From: Hymenopus coronatus
Lineage: Eukaryota > Arthropoda > Insecta > Mantodea > Hymenopodidae
Reading direction: 5' to 3'
Assembly (NCBI GenBank): GCA_030762935.1
Contig: CM060900.1
Location: 439,455,259 to 439,519,258 of the forward strand
Length of the DNA: 64,000 nt
The notes under the pieces were generated by a model. That model worked only from the letters and a program-made list of their open reading frames with translations, ran no database searches and was not told the DNA's origin. How positions within the stretch are numbered: position 1 is the stretch's first letter; each line of letters opens with the position of its first letter. The translations under genes were made by a program, and so were the position numbers. Of the stretch, positions 33,195 through 43,580 are shown piece after piece.

Positions 33195-35671
33195 GGGTAA
33201 CTTAGTCTAAAACGGGTCAAAAAGTATAAAAATAATAATAGCGCTTAAAACTTTCATGTTAATAAATATAACAATATATGTTTGATTACTTAAGTTCTTA
33301 AGCAACAAAATCCAATGAACACATTTTTATTAACAATGAGGATATATGAAATGCTGAGGTTAATAGCACTTCTGTACACGACCCGATTTACCCTAAGGAT
33401 TCAGTCTAAATCGGGTCAGTCATCAAGGTAAATAGGGTCAGTCTAAAATTTTTGCTTCTTGAAAAGTAGACACTTAAATAAGAAAACAAATTAGTCACAT
33501 AGCCTACATTTGCCACAAATGAAATTCTTCTTTCCTTTGGCACCAACACAGTCTTCGTGGTACCATTCTTTCCCACTTCCTTGACACTGTATCCAGTCCC
33601 CTAATGTTTCTGAGCGACCATTATCGTATTTTACAAAGCAGAATGCACATGCGCTGTTATTTTGCTCTTGCATGTCCTCATACTGATTCTCGTCTTCAGA
33701 AGATGATGGCAACAGTCGTTTTCTTTCACCTTTTGTTCCATACTTGTTTGATTGAGGCAGAATAATGGTTTCTTTTCTAGACTTACGTCTCAGTTCCAGC
33801 CTTTCTCTTAGTTCTATATTCTGTGGAAAAGTTAGAAGAGCCGCTCTCTGTTTCTTTGCTGACTCTTTACGTTGCGGTCTTTTTATAGGAGACGGTAGCA
33901 GATCACGGATGTTGATGCGTGTTCTGGACTGAAATTAGGAATAGCATCCTCCAGCTGTAAAGTTACACTTTCATGTTGACGTTCTGGTGTGATCAAACAT
34001 TCTCTATATTCATGAACAGACACTAAATTTTCGTTTAGGGGAATCAGACCTGTTGACAAAAATCCAGACTCAGCAATCGCTGGTGTTGCTGACTGACGCC
34101 AAGCTTCTTTGAAAATTCTTCCAAATGCTATTTTTGTAATCTTTCGCTCCCCCTCAGTGTTACGCACAAATTTATTCAATTCATTGTCATAATAAGCTTT
34201 GAGGGCCTTGAAGAATGATCTATCTAATGGTTGGAGCCTATGAGTAGTGTGACTTGGTAGACATACCATATGAATGTTGTGTTCTTAACAAAACTGCAGT
34301 GCAGACAAACTCTTGTGAGATTCATGACCATCTATTAGCAGCAAACATGTTCCAGCCACTGCAAAAAATGTCTTCATTCATCCATCCAGAATCTGACATG
34401 GTCACAAGAGATCCATTTAGAAAGCCATCCCAAAATGCTTGAAGATAGTTCTTTCCCTTAAAAATAGCCAATGGAGGAATAAGTTTCCCAGTTGCATTTG
34501 TGCAAGCCAATATCGTGACAAGCTCCCGTCTCTCAACACAAGTTTGAGAATACACTGCTTTAGCACCCTTCTGAGCAAAATATGTTCTTGTAGGTTTATT
34601 GTTCATCTGCAACCCAGATTCGTCAGCATAATATATCAGTTGAGGCTTATTAATTAAGTCACAAACCTGTAAAGTCTCCTTCAGGAGTTTGAAGTAGTCA
34701 GCTACATCCTTTCTGTTGAGGCCATTACAACGAGCAAGAGAAAGACCCTCCGCCGTTAATGTCGCTCCTGGATTCCGTTTTCGGAATCCGATTAGCCAGT
34801 CATTGCCATCTGCTTCCTCTGCCAGAAATTATGCTTGATTTTATTTAATTCGGCAAAAGCAATTAATGCTGGCCTCCGCACAGTGATAGAATCCACACCA
34901 AATCCACAGGCACCTGGTTCCAGTAGTCTGGAAACTAGTTCCAGTAGTCTCAGTAGTCTGGAAAGCAGTTTTCTTTCTTGTTCTTTGTTAAATATCGGTT
35001 GTGCACCTTTATAACATAAAGGTTCATCATGACCACTCTGCAGCCTACGTTGCACGCAAGAATGCGGAATTCCATAGAGTTCAGCGACATGGCGTTGACT
35101 TCTCCCTTGTCGAAATACGTCAATGGCTTTCTGCATATTGTCCTCAGTCCATATACGAGACGTTTTTTAAGCATTACTAGGCATCTATAACAAAACAATA
35201 ACGATAAAAACTTAAATCACTCATAGCAGCATTGACCCCTTTAACCCTTAATTTGCTGACCCGATTAACCCAAAATGTAGCAACATTTATAATCATAAGT
35301 TGGTAGTACTGGAATGCGATTAATGAGTGTTGGAGTGTCTTAACCTCAAATACAAGGACTATGCTGGTTTACAAACTTCAGCTTAGCAAAATTCCTTGTT
35401 GTTTATGTTGCAAAATAAAGAAAATTATCAAAGTTTTATTTTAAATGTCTAAACAATACGGCCCTTACCTTTAACAAGACCTGTTTCTTTTATTTACCAC
35501 AGTTACAAAAAACACAGTTTCCATTAACTTTAACGCTCACAGTGAGCAAAAAGCTGCCGTCTTCTCCGGTAGGTTGTAGCATGTTGTATATGTCACTTGA
35601 CCTTGGTGTAAAGAGCAAAGTTTTAAAACTGACCCGATTAATCTGTTGACCCGTTTTAGACTAAGTTACCC
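33195..35671 (-). mobile_element. pogo-like Tc1/mariner element with intact ends
   Basis: The ends are perfect inverted repeats of 26 bases (33195-33220 and 35646-35671) beginning GGGTAACTTAGTCTAAAACG. TA flanks each end (33193-33194, 35672-35673), the target duplication of this superfamily. Extra TGACCC/GGGTCA copies lie inside both ends (33380-33445, 35257-35270, 35630-35660) and look like subterminal transposase sites. The 2,477-bp body encodes a broken transposase on the minus strand. The ends look intact enough for mobilisation in trans, although the encoded protein is dead. Confidence 0.92.
33491..35184 (-). pseudogene. pogo/Tigger-type transposase pseudogene with C-terminal PHD-like finger
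   Basis: This would cut and paste the surrounding element in the nucleus. The N-terminal psq-type helix-turn-helix (KAIDVFRQGRSQRHVAELYG, near residues 18-50) is followed by DWLIGFRKRNPGATLT, then the DDE-type core: YYADESG (first Asp), LLLIDGHESH (second) and HRLQPLDRSFFKAL (third), giving D-D-D. The tail holds a Cys4-His-Cys3-like finger: CAFC, WIQC, EWYHEDC, FICGKC. Damage: an in-frame stop near residue 6, a frameshift near 34800 and another near 34345, a TAA near 34290, and a frameshift near 33900. At about 560 codons it is close to full length. Family assignment is firm; activity is lost. Confidence 0.9.
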
Positions 35672-35890
35672 TACTGAACGACTTTTCTATTTTGAGCTGT
35701 GCAGCACCCAGACACACAGGGAGAAAGAGGGATACACATACGGACATGTTTCTATATATTTTTTTTTTTTTATTTAGTGGTCTTAACACATGTACTTCCG
35801 GTGATATGTCGGTATCGATTTTTTGGGTGGAATACAGCACCTTCTCAACCCCTATGTACAATGTACATACGTGCTAGAGAAAGTAAACAA
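35672..35890 (-). repeat. Family A, copy 11, second part
   Basis: Resumes at TACTGAACGACTTTTC exactly where the left part stopped, and runs to TGTACATACGTGCTAGAGAAAGTAAA, the usual proximal end. Together with 32285-33194 it forms one copy split by the pogo element. Confidence 0.85.
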
Positions 35891-35994
35891 TATATCCAAA
35901 AATATTATAATCTTTCAATATTTACGTTAGGCAAACCTAAAAGAAACAACATTTTAGAAAAAGGTGCTACGTGCGCCTGTGAACAGCATAAAAA

Positions 35995-36069
35995 AAGGTC
36001 AGATTCGGAGAGATTTTCAACATAATCCCCCTACACCAAACTACATTCAGGTGGACAATGTTTCGATAT

Positions 36070-36108
<39 letters not shown>

Positions 36109-36440
36109 AATGGCTCCAATGATGTTGATTAAATAGTCCATGTAGTCGCAAATGCACTACTCAAGACATACAGATAAATCTCTTTAAAACAGTAATTTAT
36201 TTCAAATAACTTTTGTCGCATAAGCTATTTCCGGGATATCCGTTATTGATGGTTCGCATTGTTCAACACTTTTGCCATTCTTTAAAAGTTCTATTAATAT
36301 TCAGTTGTTAGTAGGGATTGCAAGGTAACAATGGAATTTTAAGACCATTCTTAAACATTTGAGTATCGCTATTTCTTTTGGGTCTCTATATAAATGATGT
36401 AGCTATTTTTGCTAAGGTTTATCTTGATAAAATGGAGTAG
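35995..36440 (+). repeat. Family A, copy 12, fragment with (CT)n
   Basis: Plus orientation: AGATTTTCAACATAATCCCC, AACTACATTCAGGTGG, a CT microsatellite (36071-36105), CAAAAATGGCTCCAATGATG, CGCATAAGCTATTTCCGGGATATCC. Of the same CATAAGC...ATCC subfamily as the 7150-7230 piece. Confidence 0.6.
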
Positions 36441-36444
36441 ATCG

Positions 36445-37285
36445 AAAAATAAGCTTCCACAGGAACGGCTTCTATATCCGCTAATAAATAATAGAGGCAT
36501 GAGAAAGTCATTTAATTTTAACATGTCAGATGTTTTATTGTTATTAGTAGTAGTTGTTTCTCATAATATTCAAATTCATAATATAAGAGAGTATAAGAAG
36601 GCAAGAAAATTAATTTTTCATATCAGGTAATCTTAGACGTGAATATTAGAGAATTATAAACCACCTGCTCCTTTTGGATGCATATTATAAAGCTTCTGGC
36701 ATATTTCACTTGACGTTTAATTGCGTCTTTTAATGTTTAACCCAAGCTGAAAGCCGAAGGAACTTTGTTGTCTGTGCGTTCAGTCACTGTGAATCGTTTC
36801 AATGTCTCTAATTCGGCATCCAATGTTTTCAACTGTGCAGAAGGACTGCAGAAAGCCACAGGTTTTATCGACCTACATGTTGAATACGTGCTACAGTGGG
36901 GGTCAGCAACCGCCGGACACATGAGAAAAACGCCCGCAATACAAAGGCGTATCCTTCTCTTAAAACAGGAGAGTTGCTGTTAGCAAATATATTTTACAGT
37001 ACAGTTTGCTCCGTGTGGCAAGCGGTTACTGTCTTCAATGACACACCTGCTGCCAGCGACATGATGGAACTAACCAACCAGCCTCCAGAAAATCAAAAGA
37101 TTGGAGCAACAATTTCTCCTTCCTTTAGGGCATTTGGTACGGTTTGTATAATGTGTTTAATGCACTAAATACCATTAAAATAATCACTATTATCTGAAAA
37201 ACTATAGCCTTTATTCTATCTAATTTTAATACGCATTTAAATACATAGTTTCAAATGAAAATAGCTTTTCAATACCCTTGATTGT
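36445..37285. other. No gene recognised
   Basis: Several 60-90 codon open frames on both strands around 36737-37168. None has a recognisable motif. Confidence 0.35.
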
Positions 37286-37289
37286 TTTC

Positions 37290-38120
37290 AGTTATACGTT
37301 TTAAAAATCGGATGTGTTGCATTCACTTTGTCGTTTATTATCGATTATGCAGACTATCCTTACAAAAGCTTATTTTTCTATCTACTTCATTATGATTGAG
37401 CTAAAACTTTGCAGAAATAACCATATTACACACTTCGTTTATATATACAAAGGCAATAGAGTTAGACAAATGTTTATGCTGATTTTAGCATTCCATACTC
37501 TTTTCACGCAATCCAAATTAATAACTGAACGTCAAACCATTAGTAAAGAATATCTCAGAAACGGCTTAAGACACAAAAAGTTGCTTTCATAAAAGTGTGT
37601 GTTTAAAAAGATCTACATTTTTAGTGCGGGATGTTTTCATCTATAACATAACGTTTGGCAGTTAAACACCTATACAAAATGCCTTCCGAATTAAGTGGAT
37701 TCACAGGTTTCTCCCAGAAAATTCAAACTATAGGTACCTTTTAATTTCTCATGTAAATGTTTTATATACATGGTATTTCAACCGCAACCGTTAGAGCAAT
37801 TTTTAAGAAAATAAAATATTTCGATAATGTTCCATATAAAGGATAGTTTGGGGTCGAGGGGTTTGTTGAAAAATCTTCGTATCACATCTTTGGAAAATAC
37901 CGAATTTAAATACCAAAATCGATATTTACCCATTTCGCTTTCAAGTTTCACTCTTCACAACAAACAAGCAAACACACATACACACAGAACGTTTTCTAAA
38001 AATGTTTTTTTTTATTTATGGATCCTCAAAACATGTATTTCTGGTAAACCCTCGATATTGAAATTTTGGGTGGAATGTAATGCATTTTCTAACTACTATG
38101 TACGTACTAGAGAGTTTAGA
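37290..38120 (-). repeat. Family A, copy 13, full length
   Basis: Reverse-orientation copy from AAAAATCGGATGTGTTGC to TGTACGTACTAGAGAGTTTAG, with AAGATCTACATTTTTAGTG, CCATATAAAGGATAGTTTGG and AAATTTTGGGTGGAATG. It also carries the AAACTTTGCAGAAATAACC subfamily form seen at 6860-6900. Confidence 0.8.
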
Positions 38121-38204
38121 ACTGATATATCAAGTTTACAAGGTTTATCATTAGTAGTGCTATGTGTATGAACAGCCTGTACACCTATTCATCTAGAGCG
38201 GACG

Positions 38205-38365
38205 AGTCCAAATCTTGGCTGAGATGTGTTACCTGGTTAAGGATTTTCCGGGTTTTCTCACATACTGGAAAGTTCAATGTCCAGTAACTCTCAGCTCTTG
38301 GGATTTAGGGCTCTTTTGAACACTCATTTATCATGAGCACTTCATCCTTTCTACATAACATTTAA
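38205..38365 (+). mobile_element. SINE (family 2-like), 5' truncated
   Basis: GACGAGTCCAAATCTTGGC, GGTTAAGGATTTTCCGGG, CCAGTAACTCTCAGCTCTTGGG and GAACACTCATTTATCATG follow the order of the family 2 body but are diverged. Confidence 0.4.
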
Positions 38366-38369
38366 TTTT

Positions 38370-38970
38370 ATAAATGCCAGTTAACTATTAGAAATTGTTC
38401 ACATTTGAAAATAATTTAATTTACATATTTCTTGGATTTTTAGGTTAACGGTCTCTCTTTCAAAGTAATGTTATGTTCTTAAAATGCATAGCAATAAATA
38501 ATTTAACCAAATGCCAGAAACTAATGAGGTGTAAATCGACACAGACAAGACACAACTAATAATATTTCGTAAAGGAGAAAGAGCGGGGAAGGTAGACACG
38601 ATAGTTCTCAATGATAAAAAACTACGATTAGTAAACTCATTTGATATCTAAGAATCTCCTTACAAACCATGGGTAAGAACTTTACATTTCGCAGCAGCAG
38701 CAGCAGCAATAAAATACAGGCATGAAATCCAAAATCTCCACCGAAAGTCACTGATAATAGCTATTCGACACTCTGAGGCCGAAATACTCTCAAACCGATA
38801 TTCGTCGTCATATTAAGGTAAGTTTATATCTGAGAACTACTTATATCTCAGCTTTATTGCAGATTCTGGCTCAAATGAGTATTATTTTGTACTTATCCTG
38901 GTGTACTTACTTTAGAAAGTAATACATTGTAAAGACAAACCTGTTGTTATTTACAGTCGTTTAAGAACTG
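38370..38970. other. No gene recognised
   Basis: Contains a short (CAG)n at about 38691-38708. May include the outer 5' part of the Harbinger element that follows the mariner insertion. Confidence 0.35.
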
Positions 38971-38973
38971 TTA

Positions 38974-39843
38974 CTACAAAAGAAGTAGACAACTTCAACT
39001 GCCTGTAGAACAAAAACTATTAGAGATAGCAACCTAATTATCTTGGAGGTATGTTGAAAAACTCTCAAACTTTTGTTTGTTACTATTGGTAACGCTGTAG
39101 TGTTTTGTTTATTGTTGCAGAAGCTGAAATGGCGGAAAATCCTGTGGAAAAGGCATATTGCGTGTTGGAATTTGCTACAACGCAATCAGCAACTGTTGTC
39201 CAACGACATTTTAGAACACGTTACCACAAAACGCCACCGACTAGACAGTCAATCTACGACTGGTATAGAAAATTCGAGACAGCGGGATGTTTGTACAAAG
39301 GGAAGAGCTCGGGAAGACCAAGAGTTTCGGAAGAAAACGTTGAACGTGTTCGTTCTGCCTACATAAGAAGCCCACAGAAATCGACATCTAGGGCAAGCAT
39401 GCAATTACAAATTCCACAGCAAACTGTATGGAAAATCTTGCGGAAGCGACTGCACATGATGCCTTACAGATTACAGATGTTGCAGTTTCTGAGTGAAGAA
39501 GATAAGGTCATACGGCGCGACTTTTGCATCGACATGTTGCGACATGATGAAGACGATGCTGGTTTTTGTGAGCGCATCATTTCATTTTTGTGGTAACGTG
39601 TTCTAAAATGTCGTTGGACAACAGTTGCTGATTGCGTTGTAGCAAATTCCAACACGCAATATGCCTTTTCCACAGGATTTTCCGCCATTTCAGCTTCTGC
39701 AACAACAAACAAAACACTACAGCGTTACCAATAGTAATAAACGAAACTTTGAGAGTTTCTCAACATACCTCCAAAACAATTAGGTTGCTATCTCTAATAG
39801 TTTTTGTTTTACAGGCAGTTGAAGTTGTCTATTTCTTTTGTAG
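38974..39843. mobile_element. Mariner-derived fold-back element with 258-bp inverted arms
   Basis: Left arm 38974-39231 and right arm 39586-39843 are near-identical reverse complements (start CTACAAAAGAAGTAGAC), each flanked by TA (38972-38973; 39844-39845). The 354-bp centre (39232-39585) is single copy. Each arm carries the same 5' leader and the start of the transposase, so the coding start appears twice, facing inward. The catalytic half of the transposase is absent, so it cannot move itself. The RNA or single strand could form a very long hairpin. Confidence 0.92.
39129..39596 (+). pseudogene. Mariner-type transposase, N-terminal DNA-binding half only
   Basis: The frame starts at an ATG at 39129 (MAENPVEKAYCVLEF) and reads the bipartite helix-turn-helix: IYDWYRKFETAGCLYKGK, then SGRPRVSEENVERVRSAY, STSRASMQLQIPQQTVWKIL, KRLHMMPYRLQ, and DKVIRRDFCIDML. 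It runs into the right inverted arm after FCERIISF, where a full transposase would continue with the first catalytic Asp (FSDEATF). About 155 of an expected 340 or so residues remain. The frame is intact, so a truncated DNA-binding protein is conceivable. The same N-terminus is repeated on the minus strand (39688 leftwards). Confidence 0.88.
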
Positions 39844-39911
39844 TAACCATGTATTTAGTTTATAAAATGAGCTACACTTAACCAAGTTAGTGATCCTCTC
39901 GACTTGTTTTA

Positions 39912-41283
39912 GTACCAGAGAACGAAACGGATGACTATGATAATTTGGACGAGGAAATAATAGAAATAGAAGAAATTCGCATCCCGAAGCGCTACTTGTG
40001 TGACATAATGAACCCATTTGAATTCTGTAATTAGTTTAAAAGTGGGTTTCTCTTCAACACAAAATTCTGGAAGTATATATGCTTTCAAAAGTAGAACCAC
40101 TTCTTGCTCTATCCGACCCTCAGATTTTATGCCACTTCTAGGTAAGTGTGTTTCTATTAAAATTAACAATTAACTGCAATTTAGTTGTCAGATATTGATG
40201 TATTTCGAAGAGGTTAGGTTTTCATTATGTATATAATCTGAGTATCACAAAAATATATTTCTGATCCGATCAGTTAGAAATTAATGCAAAATAAAAGTTT
40301 ATGGTGGTTAGGAAGAAGGTAAATAAATTGTCATATGGAGAAAACATGTTTACAAATATTAACTTCGCTTTCTTCGTTGATGTCATTTCACTTTCACGGT
40401 CTACATTTTCAAGAGTGGTAGCAAAAAGATCGATTCTGGCATTACACATCGGAAACCACATAAGAATGCCACTATCTCAGGAAGAAAAAGCATCCAATCA
40501 TTTACTCTTTGAGAAAATGGGGAGAGGTCATAAACCCAGTGCCCCAAACATGCCTGGAGTGGAAAGTTCTATTCACTACACTTATGGACACCTTTGCTAG
40601 ACCAAGTTTGGAGACCATACAGAAGCATTTCGAAATCGGAAAAGCTAATTTCCTTTGAATGCACAGGTACACTTTTTAACTTGCAAAATGGGATATTTAT
40701 TTACCATTACAATAATTGCTTACAATGATTTATTTTATCTAACTTTAGACTGTTGCTGGACCCAAGGATGAGTTCTTAGACATTGTGTCTAGTCGGGCTG
40801 GAAGTGAGCACGACAATCATATTTTCCAGAACACTCGACCCTATACGTATAATGTTCAAGGAGAATTTACTGGTTGTGTACTAAGAGACGCAGGGTACGC
40901 CTGTCAGAGGATTTTACTCACTCCTATATTCAATCCTGTCGCTCCTGCTGACCACAGGTAGCCTTTTTAATTTACTTTCATCTGCATATATTATGAAGAA
41001 TGGGCTGGATATTTGCAGACTTTTAACAACATTTTCAGGTACAACAGAGCTCATAACAGGACAAGAAATGTAGTAGAGATAATGTTTGGAGTCTGGAAAA
41101 GGAGGTTCCCTTGTCTCTCGGTTGGGTTAAGAAGCAAACTTGATAACTAGTATTACTCCCAATATAATTGTTGCCTGTACAGTGCTTCATAACTTGAATC
41201 TAGAGATGAATGACAACTTACCATAAGATGACCCAAATGTAGTTGTTCTTCCATATGAATCTGCGCCTTTCTACAACTTTTAC
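39912..41283 (+). pseudogene. PIF/Harbinger (HARBI1-like) transposase pseudogene, four exons
   Basis: Exon 1 includes IPKRYLCDIMNPFEF and ends LRFYATS at 40141 before GTAAGTG. Exon 2 (to 40666) reads LSRSTFSRVVAK, HIRMPLSQEEKASNH, GRGHKPSAPNMPGVE and FRNRKS. Exon 3 (40749-40957) reads VAGPKDEFLDIVSSRAGS, ENDHIFQ-like DNHIFQ, VLRDAGYACQRILLTP, NPVAPADH. Exon 4 (from 41039) reads YNRAHNRTRNVVEIMFGVWK and RRFPCLSVGLRSKL. Introns 40667-40748 and 40958-41038 have GT..AG ends and keep frame. The second Asp (RDAGY) and the Glu (VVEIMF) survive. The first Asp region has become ESSIHYTYG. Stops and a late frameshift break it. Confidence 0.9.
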
Positions 41284-42144
41284 AGCAACCAGTAGGTTTG
41301 CTTTTGGGAGAGAATTGATTAACCAAGTTTTATGAGGCATGATGATGCTACATGAATACCATAGAAATATGCAACATAAGAAAATAAATATGTAAAAATA
41401 AACAACTTCGTTAAAATATTGTATCATTTTGTTAAATACATTAATATCTTTAGAACCCTTCAAAATTCTAAAAGGTTATAAAATGTGTAGCCAATTTTTC
41501 TTTTAAAGTTACATAGACATTATTTAAAGAAATCAACATCAATTAAAACAGCGCGAAAGTATAAAAAATAAAACAAAACTGAAATTAAATCCCCATTTTT
41601 AGGAAATGTGGCTTTTAATTTATCTTACAATTTGGCAACACAAAGCCAACGAGTTCTTCCCTTTTCTTAGCCAAACGCAACATTGTTTCAGCAGCTTCTG
41701 CTTCATTTTTTTTTTTCAATTTAAATGAGTGGCTATGATTCAAAAGCTTGTTTCTTCAATGCATCATTTCTGCACTTTCTTGAAACATCTGAAGCTGGTG
41801 TTGGTCTGATGTTTATGATGTATGCTATGGTACAATGCCCATCGGTCGGTGTGTTAGCCCACATTGGGCTTGAAGTTTTAGCAATTGAGGAATACAAGTT
41901 CCCTCAATCAGAAGAAGGAATTCCTGTACTGCCTGAAACATCTGCTTCTTGTGAGAAGAGAACTGCAATGAAATGTAAGCAATTTACCAACTCAGTAATA
42001 ACTGAGTAACGCTATGTACTTTTTATTGCTATTTATTATGCTAAATAAGACTGTCAGGAACTTTTGAATTACATTTTATGTGAATTTGTTGTCCACTATT
42101 TTATGAATACAGTTTTAAGAGTTTTGTTTCTAACTTTGTTATTT

Positions 42145-42515
42145 CTCTCGGCGCCATAGGAGACTGGTTAGACCACTCGTCGGCCCGGATTTGATCCCAA
42201 GCGCCAGCACAAGAGATTTGTGGTGGTCGAAACGGCATCTGGGCGGGGTTTCTCCGGGCCCTTCGATTTCCCACGCCACTCATTCCACCGATTGCTCCAT
42301 CATCACCTTTCCTATTATCTATTTCGCTTGCATTTCTTATCTACCATTTCCTCACGCTCATTTCTGGCTACGGGCTGACCACTCGTTCCAAGTTCTTCAT
42401 TTTGTATTTACATGCCATTGGCTTCCCGATAAGCTTCTGACCCTTAGGCATCAGCTTGTAAGTCCTAGGGGTTGTCAGTCCTATATACGGGGAGGGTAAG
42501 CCGACTAAATAACGT
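42145..42515 (+). mobile_element. tRNA-derived SINE (family 1, long subfamily) inside the Harbinger element
   Basis: CTCGGCGCCATAGGAGACTGG head, CGGATTTGATCCCAAGCG box B, GAGATTTGTGGTGGTCG, CATTCCACCGATTGCTCC, CACCTTTCCTATTATC and TATACGGGGAGGGTAAGCC tail. It carries the full long body lacking in the 27937 copy. Confidence 0.8.
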
Positions 42516-42519
42516 AACT

Positions 42520-42993
42520 TTCTTATTTATTGAAGCTGTAAACTCAAACTCTTGCAGTTTCAGTTTATTTACAAAGTTTCATCTTAGATAAATTAAGATT
42601 GTCAAATAAACTATTAATAATCGAATATTAATCTCACTATATACAATTTTAGCTTTTTCTGCACGCTTGAAAAATAGTTTTAATTTCAGGTCAGAATCTT
42701 GTTTCGAGCATTATAAACTCTTTAACATATTTTGCGAGTGTTTATCTGTGTGACAGAAGTTTAAGCGTAAGCGACTGAAGTAATTTCAATGAAACCTGGT
42801 ATTTAAGTTCAATTTAAATATTATGGGTAATTTATGGCTTCACAAATCGTAAGTGCAAAATCTGGTCCGAAGTGAACACAAAGTTAAAAGGTGGAATGCA
42901 ACTTTTTTGTTTTTTGTTTTTTTTTTGTGTTTTTTTAAATATTGCATTGCAAAATCTGTTTTAAATAATATTTCTAGCAAGTTTTATTATTGC

Positions 42994-43026
<33 letters not shown>

Positions 43027-43210
43027 AGTTATAATGTTTCCATTTATACATCACAAGCTCTTTGAGAGAAGGAAGATGTCTTTGTTTATTTATTAAATAA
43101 CAAAATTAAACCAATTGTTTAATAAGTAAAATATACTTAATTATGAAATAATTAAATTCGAAAATAATAAATTATTAACCACCAGCTTTCTACTTCTCCC
43201 CGAATCTGAA
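42520..43210. other. AT-rich filler inside Harbinger span
   Basis: No coding motif seen. Poly-T at 42903-42938 and (ATT)n at 42994-43025. Confidence 0.4.
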
Positions 43211-43214
43211 TATT

Positions 43215-43580
43215 TTTTTCAGTCGGCTTATCCTACCCGTTTATAGGACTGACACCCCCTTAGGACTTACAACGGGTGCCTAGGGGTCGGAAGCCAGTCG
43301 GGGAGCCAACGACACGTAACCACAGAATGAAGAACCTGGAACGAGTGGTCAGCCCGTAGCCAGACATGTTCCTGAGAAAGTGGATGGAAATGAAACCCAA
43401 ATGGATGATAGGAAAGGTGATAATGGAGCAAATGGCGGAAAGAGTAGTGGGGGAAACCGGAGAACCCCCCCCCCTAGACACAATTTCGTCCACCATAAAT
43501 GCCACAAGCGGACTCTTGGGATCGGACCCGGGCCGCCTAGGCGGGAGACGGTGGTCTAACCACTCTGCCATGGCGCTCCC
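43215..43580 (-). mobile_element. tRNA-derived SINE (family 1, long subfamily) inside the Harbinger element
   Basis: Minus strand: GCGCCATGGCAGAGTGGTTAG, CCCGGGTCCGATCCC, GCATTTATGGTGGACG, TTTCCCCCACTAC, CACCTTTCCTATCATCC, ending ACGGGTAGGATAAGCCGAC. Inserted in the MYB/SANT reading just after LQVG. Confidence 0.85.

Noticed and set aside
33195..35671. An active transposase gene in the pogo element
   Set aside because: Several frameshifts and stops separate the helix-turn-helix, catalytic and PHD parts.
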